From Hyphodiscus hymeniophilus (taxonomy: Eukaryota > Ascomycota > Leotiomycetes > Helotiales > Hyphodiscaceae), in the NCBI GenBank assembly GCA_016508695.1, contig VNKQ01000009.1, forward strand, positions 1,550,001-1,614,000: DNA of 64,000 bases. The letters run 5' to 3'. The notes beneath the pieces are model-generated. The model was not told the origin of the DNA. It did no database searches and saw only the letters and a program-made list of their open reading frames with translations. Each line of letters opens with the position of its first letter. The first letter of the stretch is position 1. A program made the translations under genes and the position numbers. Of this stretch, positions 45,817 through 58,605 are shown piece after piece.

Positions 45817-46791
45817 GACGGCTTCCCTCACTCTGTTTCTTGTTTGCCACAGTGTGGTATTGCACTCAAACTCTTCTGATACACCAAAGTGGCTTAAGTA
45901 TTGAAAAGTCCGCAATCGTCGTCCTTGATACGATCAAAACCTTTGAGGTCGGAGGAAGCGTTTAACACGCGATGGAGGCTTCCTCGCTTCCACGACGTCA
46001 GCTGTTGTTTTCCGGTCTACGCATGTCCTCCACGACAATACTTAACTACAACCTTTCTCATTATAGATATCGGAATTCCCGGATCATTATTCGAGATCGC
46101 TCAATCGTTTCTGAAATTGTCCTTCCCGTTCAAGCGGTCTCCTTCAACTTGTGAATCCTTATTACTGGTTGCTTTGCAAGCGCATGTGGTGATGATCGGG
46201 CACCCTAAAGGCAATAGATGCGTTGCAGAAGTACGCAGTACAGGGTTTGTAGCGGCAGGAAAAGCAGTCCTTTTTTGCTACGCTACAGAATCGTGATCCT
46301 TCGCAAACTTCGGAACAATCATCGATTCATCGCGGAAACTATCAGCGAGCCTCCTACAGTAGGCGGCCCAAGCCACCACATGCGGAGTTATCGACACCAC
46401 CCTGGGGGTTGCATTAGCCAGCGATATAGACAGGCAAGCCGAAACGTCTTTTCTCAGTCGGTGAAGAGATTCCTGATCTACCTACCAGCATTGAAAACAG
46501 CACAGATTCATCTTTGGGATTTGCGAAAGATGCCTGGCATCCGGCAAAGCATAGCATAGGAGAGTGAAAACAGATTCAATGATGAAAGCAGTTGTGGTTC
46601 AAGATGTCATAGTCTGCCAGTCACTCACTGTCGAGCGACAGGTTGCTGTCGAGCGACAGGTTGCTGTCTAGATATTGCAGACATTAAATTTAGCACCGTT
46701 TGCTCAAAATGGTTCTTTAGTGACAAAACTTCGAGGAAGTTTTAGACGGATCCTCAATCAACCATGCCAACTCCGCTGGTTTCAATTTGTG
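45817..46791. other. Gene-poor region
   Basis: No supportable gene. Overlapping ORFs at 45901, 45972 and 46218 (+) have no domains. An 18-bp tandem repeat lies at 46628-46668. Confidence 0.45.
46628..46668. repeat. 18-bp tandem repeat with hairpin core
   Basis: Two perfect copies of CTGTCGAGCGACAGGTTG (46628-46645, 46646-46663) plus a partial third. Each unit contains a 6-bp inverted repeat (CTGTCG/CGACAG) around AG. The core word is shared with the tracts near 19.3 and 32.7 kb. Confidence 0.8.
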
Positions 46792-47260
46792 TCAACCCAA
46801 TGAGTGCTTGCAATATTGTGAACTCTTCGTTTCCAAGTGTGCGCCAATGAGCATCCTCATTGGCGGATACCAATCGACGGGCTTTTGTCGTGCTATATCC
46901 ATCTCGAGAACGATTATAGCCTTCAAGAATAGCGGATGAGGGGCACTCGTGAGCAGTTCTATTGTTTCTTGTTCGAAGAACTTGATAATGTCAGGCGGAG
47001 CGTAGACCAACGGTATGGACGTGCCGGCCAGAAAGGTAGAGAAAGATGATGTTACCATTTCGCCAACCGGAGACATTTTCACGTCGACCGCTCTCCTAGA
47101 CTCCTAGTCCATGAGAAATACCTTGACCGCCGTGTACCAGTCCTCCATGGTGCACAAAACATCCAATAGGAAATCGTACTCCGGGCCGTCTGGCATATTC
47201 TGAGTCCGCTCCCTGTTCTCCTTGGGATAAAGCTATGCTGTTCGTAGAATCGGCGGCAGA
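46792..47260 (-). pseudogene. Coding-like fragments of an unknown gene
   Basis: Two minus-strand frames have protein-like composition. One, about 47106-47240, reads LYPKENRERTQNMPDGPEYD, then LLDVLCTMEDWYTAVK and a stop. The other (46792-47082) reads LAGTSIPLVYAPPDIIKFF, LLTSAPHPLFLKAIIVLEMD and DWYPPMRMLIGAHLE. They could be exons of one gene, but I could not find a clean splice pair, so a decayed gene is as likely. Family not recognised. Confidence 0.3.
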
Positions 47261-49185
47261 GCTGTCAAATACATTCATCCAAGTCTAACATTTTCGTGCC
47301 AATATCAAGTTTAGTGTCTTACCTAACCACCACTCAATAGCACTGTGTCTGGGGGAGTCCCACATCAATCTGTACCAAGGCAAGCTTACATGTATAAAGT
47401 ACAACCGTATCCCGTAGTGGTCCTAGCCTGTCCTCTCTCGGTACTTTAGCTCGGAGATGCGTTCACAGACAAGCTTTTTGGGCTGCCGTTTGCAGCTGCT
47501 TCGCGGCTTCGGAGAGAAGCCCCACATGAAAGATCCCCTATCACACACAAGTAGTGTACGAAGTGGGCTTTCTCAGCCTACAATGGAAGTGATTTGAAAT
47601 AGAGGTAATTTTAGTCGTGCAGTATCTCAACGTGAGACTTCGATCTGGTTGAGGATTAATGTCAGTCTTCCACAACTCTATCATCGATCAGACGCAGGCT
47701 TAAACTCTATTGACAACTATTGAACCGTCCCAGATATGACATAACCTCCTAGTGGAGGGAACTCAAAGTACTGCATCACAACAGGACATGCCGAATGATG
47801 GTTTTGATGAGCAGCTCGCAATGTCCTACGTAATAGAGATAAAAAGTTATCTAGATTCAAAGAGCATGTTAGTCTTATACGGGTATCAAACTTATCATGC
47901 TGGAGATTTCTGTATTCGAAAATACCCTGGGACACAAGGACACATCACTACTGCCACACGACCTGGAACTTATGTACCAGTGGAGCTTCTCCTCTGACTT
48001 TCGCCAATCCTCACTGTAAAGGAAATCATCTTAACGAATAATACCATGAACCTCGCAATGCTTATTCAAAAGCTTGTTCTCGACTAGTCCGACATCGTTG
48101 TAATCGTTAGAATCATTATCAGCCTTACTATTATCGTTGCGATTCTTTGCTAATGGAAGGCTCTTCGAGGGAGTATAAAAGTGCTCGTTCCTTGTTACTA
48201 ACAGTTTGATGGCCGGTCCGGCGGCACAACTCATTTGCTTCTGACTTAGTCTATCGAAATGAGCAATATAGATACTTTGGAAGCATTTTGATTAATTGTT
48301 TAGGATACAATCTTCCGTGAGCAGACTAATGCCTTTGACCCGCTCCTGTGCATCGTCCATGGACTTAAGTGTGGAGGGACGGGAGTGGAGGAGGGGGAAC
48401 CCCCGAGATCAGAGAGATCGACTAGCCTACGACTACAATAGCTTTTCGTAGCACTCTACCAGCTTGAGATTTCGTGCCGCACCCAGTGTATAAGGTAGCC
48501 AGTGTACTACGCCAACAATATCAACTGTATGCCAGTATTGAGTGTTAACTGCCTAACAGCGAGACACCACACCACGTAGGACTAAAGCTGCGTTCGGCGT
48601 TCAGACCAAAACGTTCAACGTTCGACAGACCGCAAGCAACTCGGCCTAAAACTCAACTAGACAAGCAAGTTGCTGGGATCGTAAGCATGCGAGGCATGTA
48701 AGCACCTTCTAATCAACGTCCGCGTTGCTTGTACTTCATTGGTTCAAACCGTCCAAACTGTCCAATCGCTTGTGAGAATACTTGCTGACTGGTATGAGGC
48801 TGAAGCGAGACACGCTTTTGGCATGTGTATTCTTATTTGGGAAGTTGTTCTCGGCAAATAGGAGGCGAGGAAAGGGAGGAGATGCGGGATGAACCACTTA
48901 GAAATTCGAGATCAAAGGTACTTTGTGGATGTCAACGAAGCTTTCTTGCCAACTACTGCTTAGTAACTGGGGAATAGAATTCTACGAGTTAATTGAAGGG
49001 CGCAGAGTGGTCCTTCCTTATGAGGTGGAGGGGCAGCTATGTTACACATAGCGGGGTCACGGCATCTGAGGGCTTGAGCTTTGAAGATTTAATTCCTTCT
49101 TATCTGAACTTTGCCCCTATCGTGTATTTTTTAGTGACGCCATTTCACTTCTTGGATTGTTCCTTGACCAAAGACGATCGCTGCT
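47261..49185. other. Gene-poor 1.9 kb region
   Basis: Only ORFs below 85 codons occur, on both strands. No repeat or RNA gene was recognised. The last part must contain the bZIP gene promoter and leader. Confidence 0.45.
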
Positions 49186-50006
49186 ATGAATCGTCTCAAC
49201 AATGCGAGAAGACTCAATGGCCGAGTCGAGTTTCCCTTGACCCCGCCTCTGGGGAGCTCTGCTTCCGAGGAATATGATGGGAATACCTATTTTGAAGACA
49301 GCATGGCGTGTCTCAATCACCTCCAAACCAACTGGGACCTCTCTATATTCGGCGAGCTTCCGAATCAGGAAGTTGAGAAATCGTTGAGTACCGTAACACC
49401 TTTGAGCTCAGACCGTGACGGGAACTTCTTCACGCTCATGCGTCCGGAAAACATGGCTCAATCGCTGGAGGAAAACAGCCAGGTAAGCACAGTCCCTTCG
49501 TGAGTGTAGGGCCAGAGTTTAAAGGCAAAGCAGTTTATGCCACCCTTGTATCCTCTCGATACAAACTTTTCCTCTTTGCCATCCTCGCCTGATTCCGAGA
49601 CGCCAGGAAGCCAGAGCAGTGGTTCATTTCCCGGGCTTGCGGATATGAGGTCTGAGGCTGGTATTCTCAACTGTGGTGATAAGTTGAGTGATCCCTCGCA
49701 GGAGGAAAGGAAGCTCGAGGTATGTTCGACGTTACTTTCTAACGAATCGAATGAGCTGGTCAATAGAGTGATTGACTGCTACAGCGACGACGAGAGCGTA
49801 ATCGAGCTTCACAGAGAGCGTTTCGGAAGCGCAAGGAGAAATATGTGCACGAGCTGGAATCCCATTATATGGAATTGAGACGACGGTATGATGGCTTACT
49901 GGTTGTATTGGGGAAGATTAGGAAGGAAGGCATAGACGAAGATGGTAGATGGTCTGGCTCAGGCGGGTTGAAGAAGGCTGCGGCGCATGAAATGTTGTCA
50001 GATTAA
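49186..50006 (+). CDS. bZIP transcription factor (Yap/AP-1-like basic region)
   Basis: Three exons (49186-49482, 49531-49719, 49785-50006) encode about 235 residues. The last exon opens with the basic region RRRERNRASQRAFRKRKEKY, with the N-x2-x-QR-x-FR-x-RK pattern of fungal Yap-like factors. A short leucine zipper follows directly (L, L, L, I at heptad spacing from LESHYMEL to LGKI). The first two exons are Ser/Pro/acidic and probably disordered activation sequence. Such factors bind DNA as dimers and often govern stress responses; the target genes are unknown. The second acceptor is an AAGCAG tandem that may include or drop one Gln. The bZIP is close to the C-terminus, with only about 25 residues after the zipper. 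The gene converges on the next regulator. Confidence 0.8.
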
Positions 50007-50068
50007 AGAATGACTCTCACCAAGTCTGAAAGGGGGGGTTCGAATCCATATCTACAGGTGACTAGGTC

Positions 50069-51849
50069 CTAGTCGTCTCCCCTGCCGAATATATTGCTAT
50101 TCCACGGGGCGTTTTCATTGCCGTTGGGGGTACCATCGAGCAGAAGATTGGAGTATCGATCTTCTAAACGTCGCCATGAATTTTCCTTAAGGAGCCTTGC
50201 CACCTCCGCCAGCTTCTCCGTCCGCGCCAGGCTTTCAGGAACTTCAGGCCCTCGTCCCATTCCTTGAAGTAGCATCCACCTGAGCGTTTCGACACTATTG
50301 CTCCATATTTGTTCCGTCATCGAAAGAGAATCATTCAACCAGGACAGATCGAAGTGTGACCGGTGGGCATGCTTGAATATAATAGCTATGTAGAAGAGAC
50401 ACATAACGCGAGCGATTTTCTGATGAGGTTGTTCGGACGAGGACCGAAGGAAGGTGACTGCTTTCTCGACACTTGGGTACTGGCCGACCATGTCTTGATT
50501 GATGGTTGTGATGTCCGAGAAGAAGTTCACAAAATTCGAATGTGGCAGCTCGTAATCTTGTAAAACATTGAAAGTGTTTTCGGATGTTGAGGAATCCTCT
50601 ATAATTTGCTCGGGCGATGTGAACGCAGGCTTGTTCCAGCGAGGCCTGGATGTGAGTGAGATTCTGGCTTGAATGAGCATGGACGTCAATTCTACTAAAA
50701 GTCACGAGTTGAAAGTACTCACAGGTGGATCCGCAATTCAAGCTTCCAATTCGACTGGAACGTGGAAAGACCTCCCCTTTTCTGAAGCATCTGTGTGAGA
50801 CCTTTCCGATGTAGCCTCCACGCGGGTTCGGTGCCCCAGTATCTCTGCGATAGGAGGTCTGTAAGCTTTTCTGACCATATCAAAGATGATATCTGTTGCT
50901 TTACGTACCTCGAAGGCGAGCAATCTTAAGACAGCAGAAAAAGTCTCGTCGCTAATGGCCTCAACGGGATCACTTAACGATTGATTAATGATTCGCATCG
51001 CAGCCATCTTGTGGGTGATGGCTTGGATTGAGTCACTCCGCTCTTGACGCAAAAAAGCGATGTGACTGGCCGCGTGAGCTAATGTAGCATGGACACATGC
51101 AGACTGAGCTAAGTCGACTGCAGCAAAGAGGTTTCGGATTGGTTCAAAGACTGGGTCGGTAGGCGCACCATATGCCTCAGGTGAGTAGGTATGAATCCCT
51201 ACCAATCAGTCTTGCTGCGTAAGGGAAGTGCTAGCAACTTACAGTGATGGAGCAGGTGCTTATCATCGCGAGATAGCCGTAGTATGCTGAAAGGATCGAG
51301 TTCGGCATCACCAATCGACTGGTACGGACTTGGTCGTTGAGGTATGTTAGAAAGCGACCATGCTGTAAAGGGCTCGTTTGATCCAAGCGTAGATTCCATG
51401 GTCTGTCGAAGGTCAAAGAAAACGCCATCAGAGCTGAGCAGCCTTTCTCGTCCAACAGCCTCTGAATTGGGACTCTCGGATCCGCTTGAAGAGAAGTGTT
51501 CGGACCGTCTTCCCAGGCCTTCCTCCATCTCAACATCCAAAGATTCTGTAGTTTCCACCTCTTTCCCCTTGCTCGAACTATCTTTAGGCGCTCGTGCGAC
51601 GCTGGACAAAAGTGTACGAGCTTTGGGTTGTAACGTGTGAGTGGCTGGGGACGTCGATCGGCCACGATTCCGTTGCCTCCAAGATTCTCGCATAGCATGC
51701 CTCCGAATCTGGCCTTTGTTGTCTCCAGAATTTACCACAAATTCAAATAGTTTTGGGGAGTCACTACTCGCTGGCCTATCATGAGTTTGCGATGCTTCTC
51801 CATGGTTGGTCGCAATGTCCTCATCCTGCTCAGTATTTTCTGTCTCCAT
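50069..51849 (-). CDS. Fungal regulator of the tachykinin / Fungal_trans_2-like type
   Basis: A multi-exon minus-strand gene starting at 51849 (METENTEQDEDI). Exon 1, to about 51236, contains FEFVVNSGDNKGQIRRHAMRES-type sequence followed by WRQRNRGRS. This is the hallmark near the N-terminus of fungal 'tachykinin family' proteins, which resemble Zn2Cys6 factors lacking the zinc cluster. It is spliced (GTAAGT donor) to HWIHTYSPEAYGAPTDPVFEPI. Then comes YWGTEPAWRLHRKGLTQML with QKRGGLSTF, and finally the long 3' exon with SLTSRPRWNKPAF. The two inner introns are uncertain: one near 50,880-50,920 and one near 50,670-50,730, where more than one donor/acceptor pair keeps the frame. Role in transcription is inferred from family resemblance. 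Confidence 0.68.
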
Positions 51850-52574
51850 TGGAATTGCTTGTAGTACATGTAATATATGAATAACGCAAGTCAACGCAAG
51901 TAGACAAAATCACAACAGGAGGATTATTTGACTGAAGAAATAGGAAAATGCTCAACAAATATACATGACAAAGACAATTTACAGAACAACACTTATCTCG
52001 ATTTGATTTCCGCGGTATTTCTCATCGGCTCAAAGAAGTCTTGATAATGCACAGGACCGTCATCAATCAACATCTTGTAAATGCATGGATGAAGACGCCC
52101 TAGTGGTTGTTTAACGTGCTGCTGACACAACTCGCACGGCTATTGGAGCCGAGGCCGGGAACATTGTTGCCGGTCTCGACATAATTCACCGATGTGATGC
52201 TTGAGAATGCTTCTGTTCGGAGAAGGATCGCATTCATCAGAGAAGTGAAAGGAACAGCCGGGCAATGTACCGCTCGCTGCTGACGAAGCTAACACGGCAA
52301 GTCGAGATATCTGTTGATGCCATAATGTGAGATAGAATCAGGAGTTCGGAGAGTCGGGATGTTGATGGAGAGAAAGTTTGTGTTCTTCGGCATATGACGC
52401 ACAGGCACCCCAGATCCCGGAAGCGAGCGCTAAACAAACACCAGCATCAGCCTCGTCCGTATTTAGGATTTTATACCAACACTTCCAGCCTTGTAAGAAT
52501 CTTGCTGCGAACTTGCACCGATCACCCTTACATGGGTCGTCCATCGATATTCGCACACTGCAGTTCGACCAACG
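51850..52574. other. Divergent upstream region
   Basis: About 725 bp between two divergent starts. ORFs at 52237-52629 on both strands overlap one another and lack domains. Confidence 0.5.
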
Positions 52575-55500
52575 ATGGTCAAGAAAGGGCAAGCAAAGGG
52601 AGGTAAGCCCGGTGGGGGAGGCGGGCTGAAAAAACCATCTCCCGCCACAACTACAGGAGATGATAGTTTCATCGTATTTTCGAATTCCGACAAAGAACCC
52701 AAGCCCAAGAAGCCTGCGGCATCATCTGCTGCTGGCCCTTCAAGTCAGGATGGACCTGTATTGGCTGGAGAGGCTCCCCAGAGGCCCGATGTCAAGAAAT
52801 TGATAGGAGGCGCATCTTGGACCGGGAAATTGCCTGTCAATATGCTGTCTGAGCATTGCCAGAAGCAGAAATGGGAGAAACCAGAGTACACAATGGCAAG
52901 TTTGTCCCAATCTTCGAGAGGTTTAGCTAACGTGAATCTACATTGTACAGTCCAAGACCTCTGATGGGTTTTCCTCTATGGTTATTCTCAAGTGGAAGAA
53001 CCCGAAAACCCAAGAGCTTGTCGCCCTGGCTCCCTTTAAACTACCTCCTTCCCACAAGCACCTTGCTATGAAAAGTACCGCTCTCGAAGCTCGACACTTT
53101 GCCGCCACATATGCTCTGTTCCGAGTATGCAGCATGCGAAACATACACATGATGATGCCTCCAAATTATCGAGATTTGTGGAAGGGCGAATTCGAGGTCT
53201 TGAAAAGGGAAGATGTTAAGGAAGGGAGAGGATGGATGTATGAGGGTGATCCGTTTGCAGCCCTGAGAGAAAGGGAAGAAGCCAGAGCTCTCATGGAAAA
53301 GAAGCGGAAAGAACGAGAGCAAGCAAAGGAGAAAGCTGCAAATACTCCAGGAGGCCCTGGCTCTGCAAATTTGGCTCTACGGACCAATGGTACTGGCGGT
53401 ACCAGCCACGGCGCACGTAACCTCGATAGAGGCTGGGCACGAGTTCCAAAGATTGAAATGGGCAAACGGACACGAGCAAATGTGGAAGGTTTGATACGAA
53501 AGCATGCTATATGGAACCCGCACGATGTAAAAATGTCTCAATTTCAGAAGCATTCTATTGTCAATGAGTTGAAGAACTTAAATTTCAGGGAAAGTCACAT
53601 ACAAGAGGCTGTGGAGGAGTGCAAAGATCGAGAAGAGACCCTCGAGTGGCTACTTATACATGTTCCTGAAGATGATCTACCTCGATGGGCATTACCAGAA
53701 GGCTATGTAGCAGGTATCAGCATGGCAAGCAGTGATCTGAAAAGAGAGGGTGCTATCAAGCGTCTTGCTGATGCCGGATACTCTCTTGACCTCAGCAAAC
53801 AAATGTTCGATGCGAACAATGATGAGGGAAAGGCTGCGGAAGCTTTGCAGCAGATTCTCTTATCGAGTGGGGAGGACATTCCAATTGCCGAGCCTGAAGA
53901 ATCATGGGCCAGCGAAGACTCAAAAGAGGTTTCGGAAAGCATATGGGAAGAGGAGATGACCAGTGTTCAAGCTGTATTCGGTGGGAAATACTCTAGGCCG
54001 TCAAAAGATGTCTGCAGGATTGTCTTAAACCCTTCCAATCGAGGGCGCAATGCGTCAGTAGAAGAACCTATTATGCAATTCAGACGTTCGCTCGAATATC
54101 CACAGAAGCTACCTGTTGTTTCTGTCCACGCCAATCTGCCAGCATACATACGCCTAAGCATGATGAAACAGACCTTAAATCATGCTGTTGATAGTCTGCT
54201 TGGAGAGCAAATGCTATTCTTTCTCATAGACTGGCTGGAGCAGAACTTTTACAGCATCATCGAGAGGCCGGGCAAGCTGCGAGAAGTGTCCGCGGCAGCC
54301 TCTACAGTTAGCGAAGTTCAACCTGTTCGTCGTCGGAAGAAGCAGATTTCGAGACATCCGAGACCAATCACATGGAACTCCAACCCGAGAAGTAGGGAAG
54401 ATTGGACAAAACGGCAGACGGATCCCAAACTACAGTTGAGAATGCAGCAAAGAAGGTCTTTACCTGCTTGGGAGATGAGAGAGACTATCATCGATGTGGT
54501 AACTTCTCATCAAGTCACCATTATATCTGGTGAGACGGGCTCGGGAAAGTCTACGCAGTCAGCTCAGTTCATACTCGACGATATGTATCAACACGCCTTG
54601 GGTGATTGCGCGAAAATCATGTAAGTGCTTCTATCCGTGAGGCGCGATAAGTACTGACCCTTTTAAGCTGCACTCAACCTAGACGTATATCAGCTCTTGG
54701 TCTTGCAGATCGCGTCAGCGATGAACGTTGCTCTGCTGTCGGTCAGGAAGTGGGCTATATCATCAGAGGAGAATCGAAGGTTACGCCAAATACGAAGATT
54801 ACTTTTGTCACCACTGGAGTCTTGCTCCGAAGGCTTCAGACTTCGGGAGGAAGTGCAGATGATGTGGTAGCATCTCTGGCCGATGTCAGTCATGTTATCA
54901 TCGACGAAGTCCACGAGCGCAGTCTTGACACTGATTTCCTGCTCGTACTTCTCAGAGATGTCTTGAGAAAGCGAAAAGATTTGAAACTTATCCTCATGAG
55001 CGCTACGCTTGATGCCGGAGTTTTTGAGGACTATTTCAAGAGCAATGGAAAAGTTGGCAGGGTTGAGATCAGTGGCCGAACTTATCCCGTTGAAGATTAT
55101 TATCTTGACGACGTTATACGAATGACAGGCTTCAACGCCGGTCGGAGCGGACGGCCCAACGACGTGGATGAGGACACTGCTGGTATGGATTCAGATGTTG
55201 CTGCCGCAATCCAAAGCATAGGGATGCGCATCAATTATGACTTGATTACCCAGACTGTCAAAGAGATCGATGCTGAGCTCACACACACGAAACAAGATGG
55301 GGGGATATTAATATTCTTACCTGGCGTGGTAGAGATCAATCGGACCATAGACTACCTCCGCTCAATACCGAATCTGCACGCACTTCCTTTGCACGCCTCT
55401 CTCCAATCTTCAGAACAACGCCGTGTATTCCCTCACGCGCCCTCAGGGAAGCGAAAAGTGGTAGTTGCTACTAATGTTGCGGAGACATCGATCACGATCG

Positions 55501-56876
55501 ACGATATTGTCGCAGTCATAGATACTGGTCGTGTTAAGGAAACGTCTTATGATCCTCAAAACAACATGCGCAAACTCGAAGAAGTATGGGCATCGAGGGC
55601 AGCATGCAAGCAACGACGGGGTCGAGCAGGCCGTGTCCAGGCAGGTAAATGCTACAAGTTGTACACTAGAAATGCTGAGGTATCGAAAATGATGGAACGA
55701 CCTGCGCCTGAGATCCGACGTGTGCCACTGGAGCAGCTCTGCCTATCTGTTCGTGCGATGGGCATCAAGGAAGTTGGCGCATTCTTGGCCAGTGCATTGA
55801 CTCCACCAGAGAGCATGGCAGTTGATGGAGCGATGGATCTGCTCGGGAGAATGGGTGCACTTGATGGCGAGGACCTCACAGCACTTGGTAGGCACCTTTC
55901 TATGATACCCGCAGATTTGCGGTGTGGCAAACTCATGGTTTACGGAGCTATGTTTGGTTGTCTCAATGCCTGCGTTAGCATTGCTGCAATTCTAACAGTC
56001 AAATCTCCGTTCATCAGTCCACAGGAGAAGAGAGACGAGTCAAAAGCTGCGAGAGCTAAGTTTGCACGGAATCAAGGAGACTTGGTTGGCGATCTTAGAG
56101 CTTTCGAGCAATGGGATGAGATGATGGGCAACCGGTAAGCTTCTTCTCCTTCCTCGTCTCATAAGCTAACAAATCCCAGCATTCGCCAAGGCGAAATCCG
56201 CAACTGGTGCTTAGAAAACTACTTAAACTATCAAACGCTCTCCGACATCTCTTCAAACAGAACTCAATACCTTACATCGCTTCGTGAACTTTCGTTCGTT
56301 CCCTCAAATACCTCTCCATCCTTCGCGGCCATTGACAAAAACTCTCGCAACGACACCCTTCTTCGCTCCCTCATTGCTGGCGCTTTTAATCCCCAACTAG
56401 CACGCATCGATTTTCCCGACAAGAAATTCGCACCCAGCATCTCCGGCGCTGTTGAGCTCGACCCTGAAGCAAAAACAATCAAATACTTCAACCAGGAGAA
56501 CGGTCGTGTGTTCGTTCATCCATCTTCCACCGTCTTTGATGCTCAAGGCTTTCCGGGAAACTCGGTGTACATGTCGTATTTCAATAAGATGGCTACAAGT
56601 AAGGTATTTATTAGGGACTTGACGCCGTTCAATGCTTATACGGCATTGTTGTTCTCGGGGCCCATTTTGTTGGATACGTTGGGTAGAGGATTGGTGGTTG
56701 ATGGGTGGTTACGACTGAGGGGCTGGGCAAGAATAGGGGTACTGGTTAGTAGACTGAGAGGCATGTTGGACGATGTGCTGCAGAGGAAGATCGATGATCC
56801 TGGGGTGGATGTGGCGGGAGACGAGGTTGTGGACTGCGTGGTCCGGCTGGTGGAGTTGGATGGGTTGGATCAATGA
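52575..56876 (+). CDS. DExH-box RNA helicase, DHX57-like, with UBA and RWD domains
   Basis: Four exons (52575-52895, 52951-54620, 54668-56134, 56180-56876) encode 1,384 residues. A low-complexity N-terminus leads to a UBA-like region (about 300-350, VNELKNLNFRESHIQEAV) and a second similar stretch near 370-410. An RWD domain (about 440-545, EEMTSVQAVFGGKYSRP) follows. The helicase core has GETGSGKST (about 634), ICTQPRRISA, DEVH (about 742), SATLDAGVFEDYF, TNVAETSITIDD and QRRGRAGRVQ. The HA2/winged-helix and OB regions end the protein (VKSPFISPQEKRDES, HPSSTVFD). The layout matches DHX57 and S. pombe Ucp12, 3'-5' RNA helicases of poorly known role. The first intron uses a GC donor (ATG|GCAAGT), supported by the restored KPEYTMSKTSDGF. 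Confidence 0.9.
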
Positions 56877-58605
56877 TATTGCTTCAAAGTACCCTGAGGC
56901 TGGATGCGACAGGGCTAGTTAGTCAAGTGTCCGATTTGATTTGGGCTACAGGACAGAGTATTGAAACGGCAGTTGAGATCCAATGACCCAAGGTGATAAT
57001 GCAGAGTTAGACGTGGGCCGCTCGAGGACAGTACAGTAGCGTGCTGTCATAGCGCTGGATAGATGGATGAAAATAACGTTGTCCCTCTGAGCCGATTTTC
57101 TTTGCTTTTGACGCTCCATCCCAACCAGTTCCCCTCCTTTGCCAAGTGCCGCCGGTGCCCCATCCTCGAAAACCTTCAGCATGGAAAAGGGAAGCCCTTA
57201 TCACAACAACCGACGAACTGCCTTCATGCAACACCAGCGCCACGAAGACGACTTGACCAACCAGCGACACATTTCTCACCCGCTGGGCCGCCTCGGGTTT
57301 TCTTTTCGTTCTGATAAGGGTTGCAACGGGGCTTTTGTAAGTACATTTCTCACCAGCTGATCGCGTTTTCCACTTGTCATCGTCTGGGAACCTTGGCAAT
57401 TCCTCTATATATGACCTGTCCTCTCTGCACGTCCTTCATGCATGCCCTCGGGTCTCGGCACCCAAACTCGCCTCTCTACTCGTAGAGTTCAGGAATCAAC
57501 AACTTCATTTCAGACCTATACAGTACTCGCACTTCGAGCCTTCGGCTCGCGCGCTCGGATACATGTGCAGCGAGCTGATAATTGCGTGCCACTTTTGTGA
57601 TATCCCCAAAGAAAATTACCTTTCTTTTATCTGGACGATGGCTAAGGATATGATAGAAGTCTTGAACTCTTGAACGCAATTGCCGGGCGCCTCGCTCCGT
57701 GCCTCCACTGGTGTCTTCTGCTCATCGTCCATGGCACGGCTGGGGGAACTAGGTGCTTCTCGCATCGGACCAGCTGGTGATCCATGTCTCGGTCTTTCCA
57801 AAGATGGCTTCCCCGTCCTCAATACGATATTCTTGGAGTCGGACTGGCGCTTTTCCGAGCACGCCAGACCTGCAAGCGGAGCATGGGATGAATTTGTCAA
57901 TGGTCGATTTTGTTTCTTTCTCTTGGCTCTTCTATCCCGATTCGGGATTTGCTTTTGCTGGTGTGGTCCGCCATCCGTTTGATGGACATTTTCTTGGTGT
58001 CTGCCTACCTACAATACCGACTCTCCTCGCTCGCCCCTCCGTGACGAGTAGGTAGGTAGAGAGCGCTTTGGATATCGGAAATCACTTCTACTGTATGCAA
58101 GTGATTGTAAGATCGCTAAGCGAGTTACTCGAGTACGCTACAAAATCAGCACCAACCGGATACTCTGCAAGTTGCCGTGCGAAGGTATGGTTACATCAGC
58201 CACAAGTGTTCCTAACGGGACGCAGGGGCGTTGTTGCGACGTACGGCACAGGCCGTGATTGGAGTATTGGACTCTCCCAGCAGCTAATCTGCGCGCGAGT
58301 GCTAAAACTGTGATCGACCTGACGATCTCACATTCTCGGCCTTCTAGGGGACACTCCCATTAACCGGGATTCACTAGGGAGTGGAGCCTGGAGAGAGATC
58401 TTTGGAACGAGGAAGACGATGAAGATCACGAAAGCTGCTCGAGGCGCGTCGACATGCGGAGGGCGACGAGGTAAATAAATAACTTGACCGTCGACCCCTT
58501 CTCCCACTCTATTACACTGCTTCACACTGCCTCACATCCTACATACCGGTTCAGTCAGAATCACTCTTCATTCATCACTCTTCATTCCGAGAGTACCCGG
58601 TCAAA
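56877..58605. other. Gene-poor 1.7 kb region
   Basis: Several ORFs of 65-130 codons overlap on both strands (57007 -, 57139 +, 57374 +, 57616 -, 57680 +). One at 57181 (+) starts MEKGSPYHNNRR and runs 59 codons into a GTAAGT donor-like site, so it might be a first exon, but no second exon was found. The last part holds the lipase promoter and C/T-rich leader. Confidence 0.4.

Noticed and set aside
49930..50056. A GGTTCGAATCC word (tRNA B-box look-alike) with a GTAGAT/ATCTAC pair 5' and 3'
   Set aside because: The T-stem does not pair beyond two bases, spacing to the 3' acceptor arm is wrong, and the 5' half lies in the bZIP coding exon.
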